64,000 bases of DNA from Shinisaurus crocodilurus (GCA_021292165.1 CM037880.1:137394564-137458563), one strand, 5' to 3'; positions 25,040 through 36,720 are shown, counted from the first letter of the stretch. The notes: generated from the sequence alone by a model not told the origin. Numbers and translations are program-made.

Positions 25040-25251
25040 TGGAGCACATGGCTGCAAGGAACTAAGCAGTGTTCAGAAAACAGCACATACAATATTAATT
25101 ACCCTTAAAGCTTGAATGTAACAATACCTATTACAGAGTTCTTTAAAGAATTCACTGAGCACAGCTTTTCACAATATAAAATGACTCAAATCCTTTTGAC
25201 ACCTGTATAATTTTTAGCGCAATATTATACAGGTTGATTATCAAAATGCAG

Positions 25252-25319
25252 TCAAGGCTTCAACGTTGAAGAAACCCAATGTTTCGTAAACTGCTTAGCT
25301 TTTTGTTTCTTCATTTTAC
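25252..25319 (-). CDS. NOL7: NOL7 exon 8 (last)
   Basis: The 68-nt coding part follows the minus-strand acceptor TTCCCCCAG (25320-25321 is AG). It reads GKMKKQKAKQFTKHWVSSTL then KP and TGA at 25252-25254. It is the basic C-terminal tail, probably part of the nucleolar targeting signal. It is more divergent from human than the rest. Confidence 0.9.
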
Positions 25320-25747
25320 CTGGGGGAAAAGAAAACAGGCAGTTATTTCAAGTGCGCTTGAGAGGTCAACCATTCTCAAGCTAGCAATGCCAGACTTAAG
25401 GGGGTTTTAACCACCAGCTGCCACCCCCTACCCCTGTGAAAGAAGACCTCAAATTTGCCACTTCTGCAGCAACCTCATTCAGGCGCTCTCTCCACCGATA
25501 CCTCAATTCACGAAAAACTGTCAGAAATATCTATAATTATAAATTTCTGTACAGGAGGGGGATTAAATCATGCAACCTTCGCTTTCCATTCAAATGTTAC
25601 ATCCTTGGATTACGTTCATTGCCAAGAGGGAAGGCTATTTCTAATCTCTTAACAGGAATTTCATTTGAATATTCAGGCAGAAAATAAGATGACTAGAATC
25701 CCACAAATTCCTACCTTTACGACATATATGCAGGATCCTATGTAATG

Positions 25748-25912
25748 TAACAGCTAAGGACATGAGCTGTAAGGCAGACCTCAAGTCTCACCTCATCCAG
25801 GAATTCACCAAATGGCCTTAGGCAAACCACTATTCTTACAGCCTCAGCCACAATATCTGGAAAATACTTATGTACCTTAAAGGGCTAATGTATGTGTTAG
25901 AAAGTATGAGGT
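25748..25912 (+). repeat. Degraded MIR-like SINE
   Basis: It keeps the MIR order: AGCTAAGGACATGAGCTG, CCTTAGGCAAACCACT, CAGCCTCAGCCACAATATCT and GGAAAATACTTATGTACC. It is more decayed than the CORE-SINE beside it and so older. Confidence 0.4.
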
Positions 25913-25913
25913 A

Positions 25914-26342
25914 CAGTAATACCTTGGATTTATTTATTTATTAATCAATCAATCATATACCCCGCCTTTTTTCCTTCAAGGAACCCAAGGCGGTTTACAT
26001 AATCCTCCTTCTCTCCACTTTATCCTCACAACAACCCTGTGAGATAGGTTAGGCTAAGAGTCAGTGACTGGCCCAAAGTCACCCAGTGAGTTTCATGGCA
26101 GTTTCATGGCTGGATCTCCTGAGTCCCAGTCCAACACTCAAATTTTTAAATTTTTTTTGACTTGATAAACAAGCAAGGTCTTGCAAGACAAGGTAGGGAT
26201 GTAACCGCTTGCCTCGAGCGGGCGTAGCATGCCGAAATCGTCCCTGCTCACGCCCGCCAGAGACTCGCTTTGATATAAGAGTGTTTTGGATTACAAGCAT
26301 GGTTCTGGAAGAAATTATGCTTGCAATCCAAGAAATTACCTG
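25914..26342. mobile_element. Tigger/pogo-like MITE split by a CORE-SINE
   Basis: Starts after a TA with CAGTAATACCTTGGATT and ends near TTGCAATCCAAG...TTACCTG. The right part (TTTTGGATTACAAGCATGG, TTCTGGAAGAAATTATGC) matches the right end of the element at 48181-49519. A minus-strand CORE-SINE occupies 25928-26138. Confidence 0.6.
25928..26138 (-). repeat. CORE-SINE inside a MITE, 5'-truncated
   Basis: On the minus strand it has TTGGACTGGGACTCAGGAG, then the core CACAGGGTTGTTGTGAGG, then a tail with CCTTGGGTTCCTTGAAGG. The tRNA-like head is short by about 24 bases and the B-box part is broken compared with 18555-18785. Confidence 0.65.
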
Positions 26343-26591
26343 ACCAGCAATACCAAATAATCCCAGCATCCTGAATTAACCCAGTATAGCTGGCATTACC
26401 TACAGCCAGGAAGCAAGGTATCTTGGGACAATTTCATATAGGAGTTCCCTATTCATATAAATTCAGTGTAAGCAAGTGTGTACCCCTCCTGTGATGAACA
26501 TGCTTCACTACTTGTGCTTTTAATACACTGACTACATGGAAGTCTGTAGGAAAAGTGCTGTGTGTGAAGAAACCTCTGAAATGAATGCCAT

Positions 26592-27033
26592 GAAATAACA
26601 GGCAGAGCAATCCTGTGGCTCCTAGACAGCCTCTATAGTCATAAGATCATTGGGATTCCAAGCTCTGACCCTAGAGCTGGGGATCCGCACTCCGATCCCC
26701 CTACTCCCCCTCACAGACAGTGGGGAAAGAACCGTGCCAGATCCTTCAAGGTCGCAAAAGCAACCTCAGAGAAAGGGTTTAGTTGTGTTCCGGGGGGAGG
26801 GGAGGAGACAGGCACTGCCAAGATATGACATACGGTGGCGCCTCAGGCTCAGCCTCCTTCCCTCCCGCTCCGAAGTACTGGTTAGACAGCTGAAACTAGC
26901 CATCTAGCTGTTTTGCAGAGCAAGAGCTGCTCACAGGCAACTTTTGCCTCTGAGTTCTTCCTGTTCTGCATAGGATGCCCATAATCCTCTGAATTCGGAG
27001 GGTTACGGGCATCCCCATAGGATTGTGCCCTTA
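26592..27033. mobile_element. DNA transposon remnant, CAATCCTNTG-ended
   Basis: Left end AGAGCAATCCTGTGGC, right end CATAGGATTGTGCCCTT; the inner right sequence TCGGAGGGTTACGGGC matches the left end of the element at 18503. The interior is GC-rich without a credible ORF. Confidence 0.5.
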
Positions 27034-27288
27034 GCAAGTAGATTTCTGGCCAGGTTTTCAGTTTCTCTAAACACTCATTTAAAAGACAGGTCATCCATAG
27101 CCAAGCCTGAACTTCAGACACTCAGGCCAGGGCACATAGAATTACCATTAGACGAAGGTTGCTTTAAATTGATCCTACATGACATGCCTTTTATGAATAG
27201 CAGCTTGCCATGTGGATCATGAGACTTTATCCATAACCCTGCAACCCTCCTTGAACTACCACACAAAAGGAGCAACATAAAAACTTAC

Positions 27289-27366
27289 CCCAAGACTTAT
27301 TTACAAACTGGACTGCAGCTTTTTTAACTGCACATTTCTTGTTTTCAACAGAAAAATATTGGTTTG
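27289..27366 (-). CDS. NOL7: NOL7 exon 7
   Basis: 78-nt exon after the minus-strand CTTTTCAG, followed by GTAAGT. It reads ANQYFSVENKKCAVKKAAVQ then FVNKSW, phase 1 out. KKAAVQFVNKSWG corresponds to the human KRAAVQFLNNAWG block, one of the most conserved parts of the protein. Confidence 0.94.
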
Positions 27367-27459
27367 CTGAAAAGACAGAAGTGTAATGTAAATTAATCTA
27401 GCTATGCGCGTAGCTGAACATGTAAGCTCTACAAATGCATCAAGCAAAAGCTACGTTAC

Positions 27460-27581
27460 CAGTCGTTCGGTTGCAGCCTGCCCCATAGAGGTGTCTCTGT
27501 ATGAACTCTTTGGCTTCTTGCTGCTGCCGGTTGGTTAAATCCTGATCTTTTAACCTCACAGCCATATAGCTCTCTTGGAGC
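27460..27581 (-). CDS. NOL7: NOL7 exon 6
   Basis: 122-nt exon after the minus-strand CATTAG, followed by GTAACG. It reads [35 protein letters not shown] and CNRTT, phase 1 out. [12 protein letters not shown] and LYGxGxNRTT are the NOL7 family signature and place this gene without doubt. Confidence 0.96.
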
Positions 27582-27894
27582 CTAATGATAAAGCAAAAGG
27601 TTTGAAGATCTTAGCAGTACGTGTCATGCCACATCTTACTGGAGAAGAGCTACATTTAGATTGTTTTAGCCAATGCTCAGCTTCCTTAGAGTTGATCAAA
27701 TAAGCTGTTTTCCTATTAACAAAACTTGTGCCATCAAGATCTCCTACATAAAGCTATTTTCACTTATGTTGAGTCAAAATTAATCCCTCTATAATGAAGA
27801 ATGAGCTCTCATATCCCAGAACTTATTACCTACTTGGCATAGGCTTAACACAAGTTGTGATATTTCAGATGCCTGCTTAACATCAGTGGTTCAC

Positions 27895-28985
27895 CACCAG
27901 TTTTTTCTCCGCACAACTGAATGTGTGCAAATTTTTTCATAATTATTTTTTGGGCTGATTTTCAGCTGAATAGCTGAAATGGGAAAGCTTGCCTGAGCAA
28001 TGTCCTGGTACGTGCCTGCTATCAAAGTGCAGCAGCCCCCAACCATGGACACTGACTAAGAGAGCCTGCAAACAGGTTATTTTGTTACTTTGCATTCACT
28101 TGACAGCTGTCAAACTGAGAGCTGGCAAGAGAAAGCAAAGCCGTGAGGGATCTTTGCTCACTAAAGGGGGTGGCAACTTTTTCCCCACTTTGCAGTGAGA
28201 TCCTCAGGGTTTTTAGTGTCCCCTTACATAGCTCCCAGTGCCCCTACTTTTCTTCACTTTCCCGAGTCTGCAGCTACTCAGGAAAGTGAAGACCATGAGG
28301 CTGTCCTCTTTACAAGAGCACTTCCTTTTGACAGCTGTCAAAAGAAAGGCTTTTCTTTTTAAAACTCTCTGGCAAATCTCTGCATTTGTTTTTTTGACTC
28401 CAAATTCGTGGATGCAGAATTATGAAAAGAACTGTGCACATTCAGTTGTGCAAAAAAATAAAATAGGTGGCAAACCACTGACAGCCCCTCCTATGTGTTC
28501 CTTGGGCGCTTTGGAGGGGCTGTCAGTGGCCATCACTTTGGAGATTGTGAAAAGCTATCTCTGGAAAAAAAGGGAAAAGGGCAGCAGAAAGCTGTGGTAA
28601 GTAAAAAAGGGCTCGCGATTGCAGCAGGGAGAGTGAGCCAATGACGGTCGCTCCGAAGTGCTGCTTGGGCACTTGGTGGTGCACCTGTCACTGGCTGCGG
28701 CTCAGGTGAGCTCGGCAAGGGTTTTTTGCTGCTCTTGCCAAGTGGCTCACTCACCACTTCCCTGGACACATGATGGAGTCAGTTGCTCGGGCTCAGACAA
28801 CAAGACACGACTACCCATCGTGAGTCCAGCAACCCCTGCAACAAGCCATGGATTTTCAGGATGGCTTGTTGTCCACAAACAAGCCATCTTGTGGAAAGCA
28901 GTCCGGGTTCACATGACACAACAACCCACCATGGCTAGTTACCCACAATGGGTTGCCATGTCATGCAAACCCAGTCATTGCTTTA
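27895..28985. mobile_element. Fold-back transposon, copy 2 (partial)
   Basis: The right end reads GGTTGCCATGTCATGC then AAACCCAGTCATTG, the reverse complement of the outer end of copy 1 (GACTGGGTTCACATGA). Internal TTGACAGCTGTCAAAAG near 28328 and CTTGACAGCTGTCAAACTG near 28100 face each other, as do CGCACAACTGAATGTG near 27910 and GTGCACATTCAGTTGTGC near 28434. The left outer arm is missing. It lies in a NOL7 intron. Confidence 0.6.
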
Positions 28986-29499
28986 GATAAGATTGAATGT
29001 TACAACGGAAACCTTAGTTTGTCTCATTATAATAAAATTTGAGAACTTTTCTTCTAGATACCTAGACAGCTTCACCAGCCATATGAAGAATCTCTTAGGG
29101 CTATAAAGTGGGATATAAGCATTTCTAAAAATAAAGGTACCTTATAACAGAAGTACTATCTATTCTGATTGGCTATGACTCTCCAAAAACTCTCATGGTA
29201 TTCTTAACATGAGATTCCAGTGACTGGACCTGGGAACTGCTTTGTGCAAAGCAAAGCACCTTCTCCAGTGCTCTTAAACTGCTAGGTAGAACTGTATCCA
29301 AATCTTGCAAATGAAAACACTGGAGTTTACACATTTGATATGTAATAGCATCTCTACAGTACATTTAATGGATTGGTTTGATGTTTTGCCACCAAATAAA
29401 TGCTTATGATAAGGCATGGAACAACAAGGAAGTCAGACTGAATCAATGGGCTTTTGTTACAGCAATATGACATACTAAATAAGAACTGCTAAGCCATAC

Positions 29500-29581
29500 C
29501 TGGCTGCCAATATTTCTTCTTCACCATCTTCATTTGTATCTTCATCATTTTCACTTTCAGATTCATCTTCAACATTCTGAT
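29500..29581 (-). CDS. NOL7: NOL7 exon 5, acidic
   Basis: 82-nt exon after the minus-strand GTTTATAG, followed by GTATGG. It reads DQNVEDESESENDEDTNEDG then EEEILAA, phase 2 out. The stretch is almost entirely Asp, Glu, Asn and Ser, a typical nucleolar acidic tract. Human NOL7 has a less acidic segment here, so this part evolves fast. Confidence 0.88.
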
Positions 29582-30063
29582 CTATAAACAATTCGATATG
29601 TTGAAGACTTTACACCTCACAGTTACTGTCAGTGGAGACCATACAGAAGTAAAATGAATGTTTCAACTGGTTACAATAGATTCTAATAGTATTTCATAAC
29701 TTTTTGGGAGTGAAACTATTTGCAAATGCAGGTGTACGAGAAGCTAGTGACTCTAGAAATACCAGAAAGATAGATACAATCAAGTTTTAGACACAGCACA
29801 TTTAAGGTGCTAAAAGTGTGAATTATGAATTTCTACTATACTGTTTGTTGGAAGAAAAATGAATAAATTGCTAAAAAGTGATATCCTTCCAATATTTTTT
29901 GGGACGTGATAAGCATCTTCACCAAAAGATGCATTAGACAAACTAAAAATGTAACATCTCTACTATTAATGGTCAATATAATATTTCATTGGCATTGTTT
30001 GGTAGATCTAAATACAATATACTACGAAGCACACAATAACATTGAGCAGAATTTTACGCATAC

Positions 30064-30095
30064 CTGGCTCAAGTGTGTCAGATGGCTGGTTTTTG
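30064..30095 (-). CDS. NOL7: NOL7 exon 4 (32-nt microexon)
   Basis: A 32-nt exon after the minus-strand TTCCTTAG, followed by GTATGC. It reads KNQPSDTLEP with split codons on each side, keeping the frame between exon 3 (phase 2) and exon 5 (phase 1). Similarity to human is weak here, so the call rests on splice sites and phase. Confidence 0.75.
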
Positions 30096-30616
30096 CTAAG
30101 GAAAGCAAAGAAAAGCTGTATTTAGGAAGACATTTAGTAATTAATATTGACATGCAATTATTCATATATCCAGCAATGACACATTAATATGGAGCTAATT
30201 AAAATATATGCAATTCCCCCCACCACCATCTTGATACATTACAAAAAAAGTTAATTGCTGTGCTTGCCCATCTACTGTAATTCAAAAACAAAATCAGCTA
30301 ATACTTCTGAGGAACATAAAAGCAATTTGCAGTCTGTACTAGTCTGTATCAATGTAGCAGTCTTGAAGCTTAGTTTGTATAACTACAAACTTCTGGAGGT
30401 GTCTCCCATACATTAATAAAGATATTAAGTGCAGGGAATAATCCTGCTCTCTCTAGGATGCACAAAAACTTGCATATACTCTATGGCACTTTATTAATAG
30501 CAGCAGTCTCTCTCCTGGTCACATCACAAACTGCTTTGGGGCTTCAAAAGTGCTTTGCCATGCAACTGAGAGCACAGGTAGCTCTTTAGGGAAAACAAGT
30601 TAAAAGCCCTATAATA

Positions 30617-31278
30617 CAGGGATGGGGACTCGGACTCCAGGACTCGACTCGTGAGTCGGACTGAGTCCCCCCTGACTCGAGTCCCACTCAAGTCCCAATA
30701 TTTTTAATGGGACTCGAGACTCGACTCGGGACTCGAGACCAAGGACTCTTCAACATCCCTGGGCTGTGCCAGAAGGAGTGGAGAGAAGTGCAATTGCCGG
30801 TGAAGATTTTATTTTTTAAAATCATTTTCCTAAAATGCAACCTTTTGCAAACATTTTGGGTTTGGCCGCCTCTGTCTGCCTGTTTGGGGTTCCCTGCCTC
30901 CTCTGCCTGCCTGGTCTCTTCTTAACCAGTGCAGTTCCACAGTTTGAATTGCCCAAGACAAAGGTCTCTGCCTGCCTGCTTTGGGGTTCCCTGCCTCCTC
31001 TGCCTGCCTGGTTATTTTGGGTTTGTCTGCCTGGTCTTTTCTTGTCAAAATCAGTTGCAGAGTTTTGAAATAAAAAGGCACACTTGAGCCTAGAATTTAT
31101 TTAAGCCACACATCTGAAGTAGCCTTATTTTGTTGGGAAACCCCCCCATGATTTTAATAGGGACTCGTGGAGTCAGCTTTGGGAGTGACTCGTGAGTCAC
31201 CATTTTGGACCAAGGACTCGGACTCGAGTCCGAAGACTCGTGACTCGACTCGTGACCAAGGACTCTTCAACATCTCTG
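30617..31278. mobile_element. hAT-like element rich in GGACTCG/CGAGTCC words
   Basis: Starts CAGGGATGGGGACTCGG, ends CTCTTCAACATCTCTG. The flanking 8 bases CTATAATA and CTATAATG match at 7 of 8 positions, a hAT-size target duplication. Near the left end (30617-30762) a complete short element is present by itself, ending CAACATCCCTG, so the whole may be a nested or chimeric pair. The middle holds tandem CTGCCTGCCT-type repeats. No transposase. Confidence 0.7.
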
Positions 31279-31393
31279 CTATAATGTAGGTGTTGTCAGT
31301 CATATTTCTCTTGACTGCAGCCAAAGGCTGCACACACTTCAATCAAAAAGAAGTTGGAACATGTATTTGTGCTCCAGAAGATATTTTGCTTAC

Positions 31394-31452
31394 CTATTCT
31401 GTGTTGATGAAGCCAGCTCCTCTAAGAGATTTTCAGGAAGCAACTTTCTTTT
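31394..31452 (-). CDS. NOL7: NOL7 exon 3
   Basis: 59-nt exon after the minus-strand CTTTTTAG, followed by GTAAGC. It reads KRKLLPENLLEELASSTQN, phase 2 out, matching human KRKLLPDTILEKLTTASQ closely. Confidence 0.94.
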
Positions 31453-31602
31453 CTAAAAAGAACCACCTCTTGCCAGTCAAGATTACTTCCAAATAATCAT
31501 TACCAAACTAGCCCCCTGACAATGTAACATTAATTACAAACCTAACCTTCAACTGAAAGTTTCTTAGCAACATAAGTTTAGGAGTAGACAGATTGTTAAC
31601 GA

Positions 31603-31735
31603 AGGGTGCAATACTATACATGTATAGACAAAAAGGTCCTACAACTCCCAGCATTCCTAAGACAGCATGACTGGCTGGGGAATTCTGGGAGTTGTAGGAC
31701 TTTTTCTGTTCATAATCATGCATAGGATTGTGCAC
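31603..31735. mobile_element. Palindromic MITE (CAATCCTAT type)
   Basis: About 130 bp; ends AGGGTGCAATACTATACATG and CATGCATAGGATTGTGC. Inner arms GTCCTACAACTCCCAGCATT and TTCTGGGAGTTGTAGGAC pair. The same family is seen at 50575-50702 and, shorter, at 33197-33256 and near 49830-49898. Confidence 0.7.
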
Positions 31736-32291
31736 TAACAAGATTTCATCTTGGGAGAGGGAAAATAAGTTTCAGGTGGAAATAAATTTCATTTGATTTT
31801 TGCCCTTTTGTGCAAGAGTGTTGCTTAGGGTTCAAGAGGTCCTAGATTAAAACCCCAGACATGGGGAAAGTGGAGGTGGGGGAGGACCTTTATTAATTTA
31901 AATATTTATAACTAGCCTTTCTGGACCAAGTCCACCCAATGCATCGAACAAAATTCAAGTATAAAATAAAATATAACAATGTATTACTGTAATAAAACTT
32001 TAAAATACAAAAAATACAAAAGACCAACATCATATTAAATTAAAATATAATACAACCAGCATATAATAGAGCCAGTTTATTTTCTAAAGAATGGCCATCC
32101 AGATGGCTCTAGTAAGTTTACAAACAAGGCACGATGGCAGGTGAGTTATAAATTAGAACACTCCCACCACAACCTGGCGCCCTCCAGATGCGTTGGACTA
32201 CAACTCCCACCATGATGGGAGCTATAGTCCAATACATATAGAAGGCACCAGTTCAGGGATGGCTGGTTTAGAAGGACATTGCACTACATCA

Positions 32292-32424
32292 AGAGTAGGC
32301 AACCTGCAGCCCTCCAGATGTTCTGGATGATAACTCCCATAATCCCTGATCATTGGCTATTCCAGCTGAGGCTGATGGGAGTTGTAGTTCAAATGTCTGG
32401 ACGGCACCAGGTTACCTACCCCTG
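32292..32424. mobile_element. Palindromic hAT-like MITE
   Basis: Left AAGAGTAGGCAACCTGCAGC, right CACCAGGTTACCTACCCCTG, with inner arms GATAACTCCCATAATCCC and GATGGGAGTTGTAGTTC. A broken relative lies at 32176-32260. Confidence 0.65.
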
Positions 32425-33196
32425 TACTAGACAGAACTATTGTCTAATCTTGAATAATGAACAACATTTATGTCCTTACATATTTATGGGTACATATTTA
32501 TATCCAGCCTCCTTTCCTTGTTTCTGGGAGCTCAGCACATGGAAAGAATCCAACAAGGATAACTTTTATTAAATCACTTTTGTTGGAGGGCTGCTAAAAT
32601 TTGGAGCAACACTGAGCCAATGTTGGATCCTATAAGGGGTGGGGAATTATGTTACGGTGGGGGGCAAATTGTCCCCCCCAGCCCTCTGCATGTGGATAAC
32701 ATAAATTGGTTCAGCCACGCATACTGACATTATGATGCCTCACCGCCCGTTTTGCCTTTTTCAGCGTCTCAGCACAGAGAAAGGGATTCAGTCGGCACTG
32801 GGAACAGTGACTCCCCCCAGCAAGAGCCAAGTCAGGCACCTCCTTTATGCGCCTCTCACCATGCGCCCCGGGTGGTGAAAGGCACATGGAGAGAGACTCA
32901 GCTGGTGCTGGGAGAATTGGTTCCTCCCAGCCCCGGCTGGGTCTACGGCTTCACGTGCTGCTTGTCATCCTGATGGGGACTGCGCACAGTACACAGATTA
33001 GGATGACACAGGGAGTCCCCAGCTTCACATGCGGCCCCCCCCATCCCTGCTGTTATCAACCACTCTGTGGAGATAAAAGAATCAAGTATAGTGAAAAAGT
33101 TTGTATTACTAAAGTGCAGTGATTTAAATAAAAAGTCCAAACTGAGTAAAGACAATGTAAGTCATATTTCACGTTTTTAAAAGCCCCCAAAAACTA

Positions 33197-33256
33197 AGGG
33201 CGCAATCCTGAGTTAAAGGCTTTTTTCCAGTCTAAACATGATAGGATTGCGCCTTA
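33197..33256. mobile_element. Very short MITE derivative
   Basis: 60-bp relic with ends AGGGCGCAATCCTGAG and ATAGGATTGCGCCTTA, the same end sequence as other CAATCCTAT-type elements here. Probably an internally deleted copy. Confidence 0.5.
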
Positions 33257-33525
33257 AATGTCTGTTGAGATTGATCAGAATCAGGAAAATCAGTTTGCAT
33301 ACACATTTGTATCTTAAGGTATGTAATTTTCTCATACAAGTAAATGCTATAGAATACCTTAGGATTAAATGTTCACAAAGAGATTGTCTCCATTTTATGG
33401 TGTACAAGTGCAGGAGCAGCGGGTACACAGCTAAATGTTACATTTTGTGTGCAGGATTTTGGTACATACTAAAACATAACATGTAAAGCAACCTCCAGAA
33501 CCAGAAAAAGGAGGTGCAACATTAC

Positions 33526-33586
33526 CTTTTGTTCCTTAAACAGTTCTTCTTTGTGTCGTCTCTTTTCTTTCAAGATGGCCTTTTCT
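33526..33586 (-). CDS. NOL7: NOL7 exon 2
   Basis: 61-nt exon after the minus-strand TTTCTTAG, followed by GTAATG. Joined to exon 1 it reads REKAILKEKRRHKEELFKEQ plus K, matching human [23 protein letters not shown]. It is strongly charged and likely a single long helix. Confidence 0.94.
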
Positions 33587-34006
33587 CTAAGAAAGCAAAG
33601 GGGGGGGGCATGGATGGAGAAAGAATCAATGTGTATTTGCTTCACAGTGAATGATGGATGTACTTGTATAAACTGCTGTCTATGTACAGGGTTAAAGAAA
33701 GTAGTTGAGAGAGAGGTGGGGAACCGTTTTCCTGTCAAGGCCAGTATTAGCTTGGACAAAATCCTGTTGGGGTCCACATTCAACCAGTGGGTGTGACCAG
33801 AGCCTCCATCAGCTTTGTAGTTGGAAGACAGAGCAGGATGGAGTAAACCATATTAATAACTTGGAGCGTGGCCTGGGTATAACCCAGAGGTTCACGTTCA
33901 GTCTGTGGCCGGAAGTTCCCCACCTCTGAGTTAAGGAGAGCAGTCAGGAGAAAGGGAAGCTGATTATTTATGTTATCACAACAGTTACAACTGTCTGTGT
34001 TTGGGG

Positions 34007-34895
34007 TGTGTGGAGAAAAGAGCCTTTGAGGGTTCCTGCGCACACACACACACACACACACACGCCTCCTCATGTGTAAACCAAGTAAGGCTGGGAGGAG
34101 GCGATGGCGCCTGGAAGTCCTGAAGAGCCGGAGACACGGCTTTCAAATGCAAATGTAGTTCAGGCCTAGTAAGTCATGAGTTCCCCTCCCTGCCTGGCCA
34201 GGTGAAGTTCATCCTGATTGGCTAAGCAGCAGCAAAGCTACAGAAAGGAGGGGGGGGAAGGTATATTTCCCAACGTGTGGGTTTTGGTCTTTGTTCGTCG
34301 CGTGGTTGCTGGCTGTGGAGCAATGGCAGCAAGCCAGGCAGAGGTCCAAGCCTTCAGGGGGGCCTCAGGATACGACCCCAGGTAGCTCTTGGTGAAATTA
34401 GCTGAATGAGGGCTCTGGTAAAGACAGGCCTTGTGGAGGGCTACCCATATCGGACCTTCGGGTAGGTGTAGTAGTCCTCCCGAGCAGCAAGGCTGTGCTG
34501 GATCTAACCCTGGAAGAGAACTGACCCCCAGGTAACAGAGTTGTGTGCCTGGCAGATATAAGGAAGTAGGTTTTGTTATTTTGCAGCTTTACTTTGTACC
34601 AAAGTGTCTCTCTATTTTGTGCTTCTCTCATTTCTCTATTCTTGTTGTAAAATGCTACCAGAATAAACCTTCTTTGGTTTTTTACCCCACATGGTGTTTG
34701 TGGATTGCTCTGCTTGGTTCAGTAACTAAATCCAGGTTATAGACAAAGGCAAGTCCCTGAACAGAGATTCAAGTAGGATTGCAGACAGCTGAGGCTGGCA
34801 ATCTGGTACCTTGAGATCTCTGGGGGTCTTGGGTCCTTTGGGTAGGAAAGGGTGGGGGTGTGGCGGGTCAGCCAGCCCCCCCCCCTTCCTCCACA
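34007..34895 (+). repeat. 5' LTR, full length
   Basis: 889 bp, TG...CA ends. It contains a CA run (34041-34064), a TATA-like GGTATATTTCC near 34260 and AATAAA at 34662-34667, giving a U3-R-U5 layout. Confidence 0.7.
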
Positions 34896-36720
34896 TGGTG
34901 GCAAGTGCTGGGATTCGAAGCTGAACCACAGAGTATGTGCACGTGGGCAAATGGGAGAGATTGGAGAGACTTTAGTACATGGTAGCGGGTTTGTTATTTT
35001 TTAGAAATTGAAGTGTGAGATTGAGCGTTAGGAAAAACGTTCAAATTGCTTGGCAGTCTGTGGAAGCCTAGCTGCCAGCGGGGAGCGTTGAAGGCAAGAA
35101 ATCTCAACTGTGGAGTGAGTAAGCGGAAACGGATCCTACCATCCCCATCGAGTGCAAGAAGTCTGTGGCTGGGGGAAGGCGGCTGTGTGATCCAAGAGAA
35201 CCAGAGCTGGGGGGAGCCCTGGCAAGGCAAGATATAGGCTGCGTGTGCGTGTCCCAGAGGCTGGGAGCAGCAATTGCCAGTGAGTAAGCGGAAGAGGATC
35301 CTACCCATCGAGTGCAAGAAGCGGGTGAGCAGATGGCGGCTGTGTGATCCCAAAGAACCGGAGCAAAGAGAAGAAGAAATAGTGTGTGTGCGCGCACGCA
35401 CGCGCGTGTTCCAAGGGGAGCAGAAGAAAGGAGAGAAGACCAGAAAACCTCTCTTAAGAGACTGGTGAGCAAAACGTTGAATTTTGGGACAGCATTTGAT
35501 GAGTGATTTGGTTGCGCTATGTGCCCCAGAGAAATTGTCAAGACTTGGGGGGGGGGGGCATGGTGAATGGCCAGGCTAGGCAGCAGCAAGCAGAGGGGGG
35601 GCAGACATCAGAACCCCCCCCCCCCGAAAAAGAGACTTTGTCCCTGTGCTGCTGAAGTGGAGGGCTGAAAGAAGCAGAAAGACAAAGGAATTTCCCTCCA
35701 GGTGTCTGCAGCGAGAAGAAAAGAGGACTGAGATTGGAGGTTGATTAAAGCCAATGAAAACTGTTAAATTGTTGCTGGAAGGGAGGGGATGGGTGATCCA
35801 AGTGTATTTGTCTTGTCGATAAATTGTTGCTGGAGGGGAGGGGACGGGTGATCCCAGTGTAAGCAACTGAACTATTTGTGTTGTCTTGTCCCCAAATGCA
35901 AAAGTCAGTCCCAACTGTATCAGGTCAATTTGAAATTTGATGGTGATAATAATGATGATGATAATAATCATGATGGCTGCATGTATTCAAAGGGCCTCAG
36001 GGGGGCAGAGAAGAGTTGCCAGAGAAAAATCAGTCAGAGGCTAGAAAACAAAGCAGAAGGTTAAAAGGAATTTAGAGGCGGGAAGCCCTCTAAAGGCTGA
36101 AAGATTGCCAGGCTGGTGTTCTAGCTGCCTGGGTGGAGCCTGCATGGCTAAGCAATTAATTCTGAGAGAAACAGTCATCCCATTCACGTCATTGGGTAGA
36201 AAGTGCCACAAGCAAGCCTTCGGGAAAAGGGGTGGTGTATTCGTGTCATTGGGTGGAGACGCCACCAGCGAGCCTTTGGAAAAAGGGGTGATGGATTCAT
36301 GTTGTTAGGTGGAGAGTGGCAGAAGCAAGCCTTTAGAAGCAAAATTAAAGGCGAATTGAAGAGTCACATTTCAGTCAGCAATCTGCCCCCTACAGGCTTG
36401 TGTGAGAAGCAGCAACCCTAGAAAGTTTTTAGACAGAGTGCCAGTCAGGCAACAGAAGGGTTGGGGTTCCCTTTTGAATTGTATATGATGTTTCTTGTGT
36501 ATGCAAAACGGATGTAATGCAAACTTGTAAGCTTTTGATTGATTGTTTAATGTTGCCATTTTGGTGTTTTGATGTTTTTCATTTTGCCTTGTTTTTGTGT
36601 GTGTGTGAATGAGAAGAGGTGTGCTAGTGGTAGAAGGCTAGCAAAGGCTTTTTCTTTTAAGTTAGTTTAAAATGAAATGAGAGGGTTGACCTCTCAGGTT
36701 TCATTTTTTTTAAAAGGGAG

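Noticed and set aside
34994..35589. ORFs of 135 and 161 codons in the LTR element interior
   Set aside because: They lie antisense to the element, overlap in different frames and cross tandem repeats. No gag, pol or env motif is seen.
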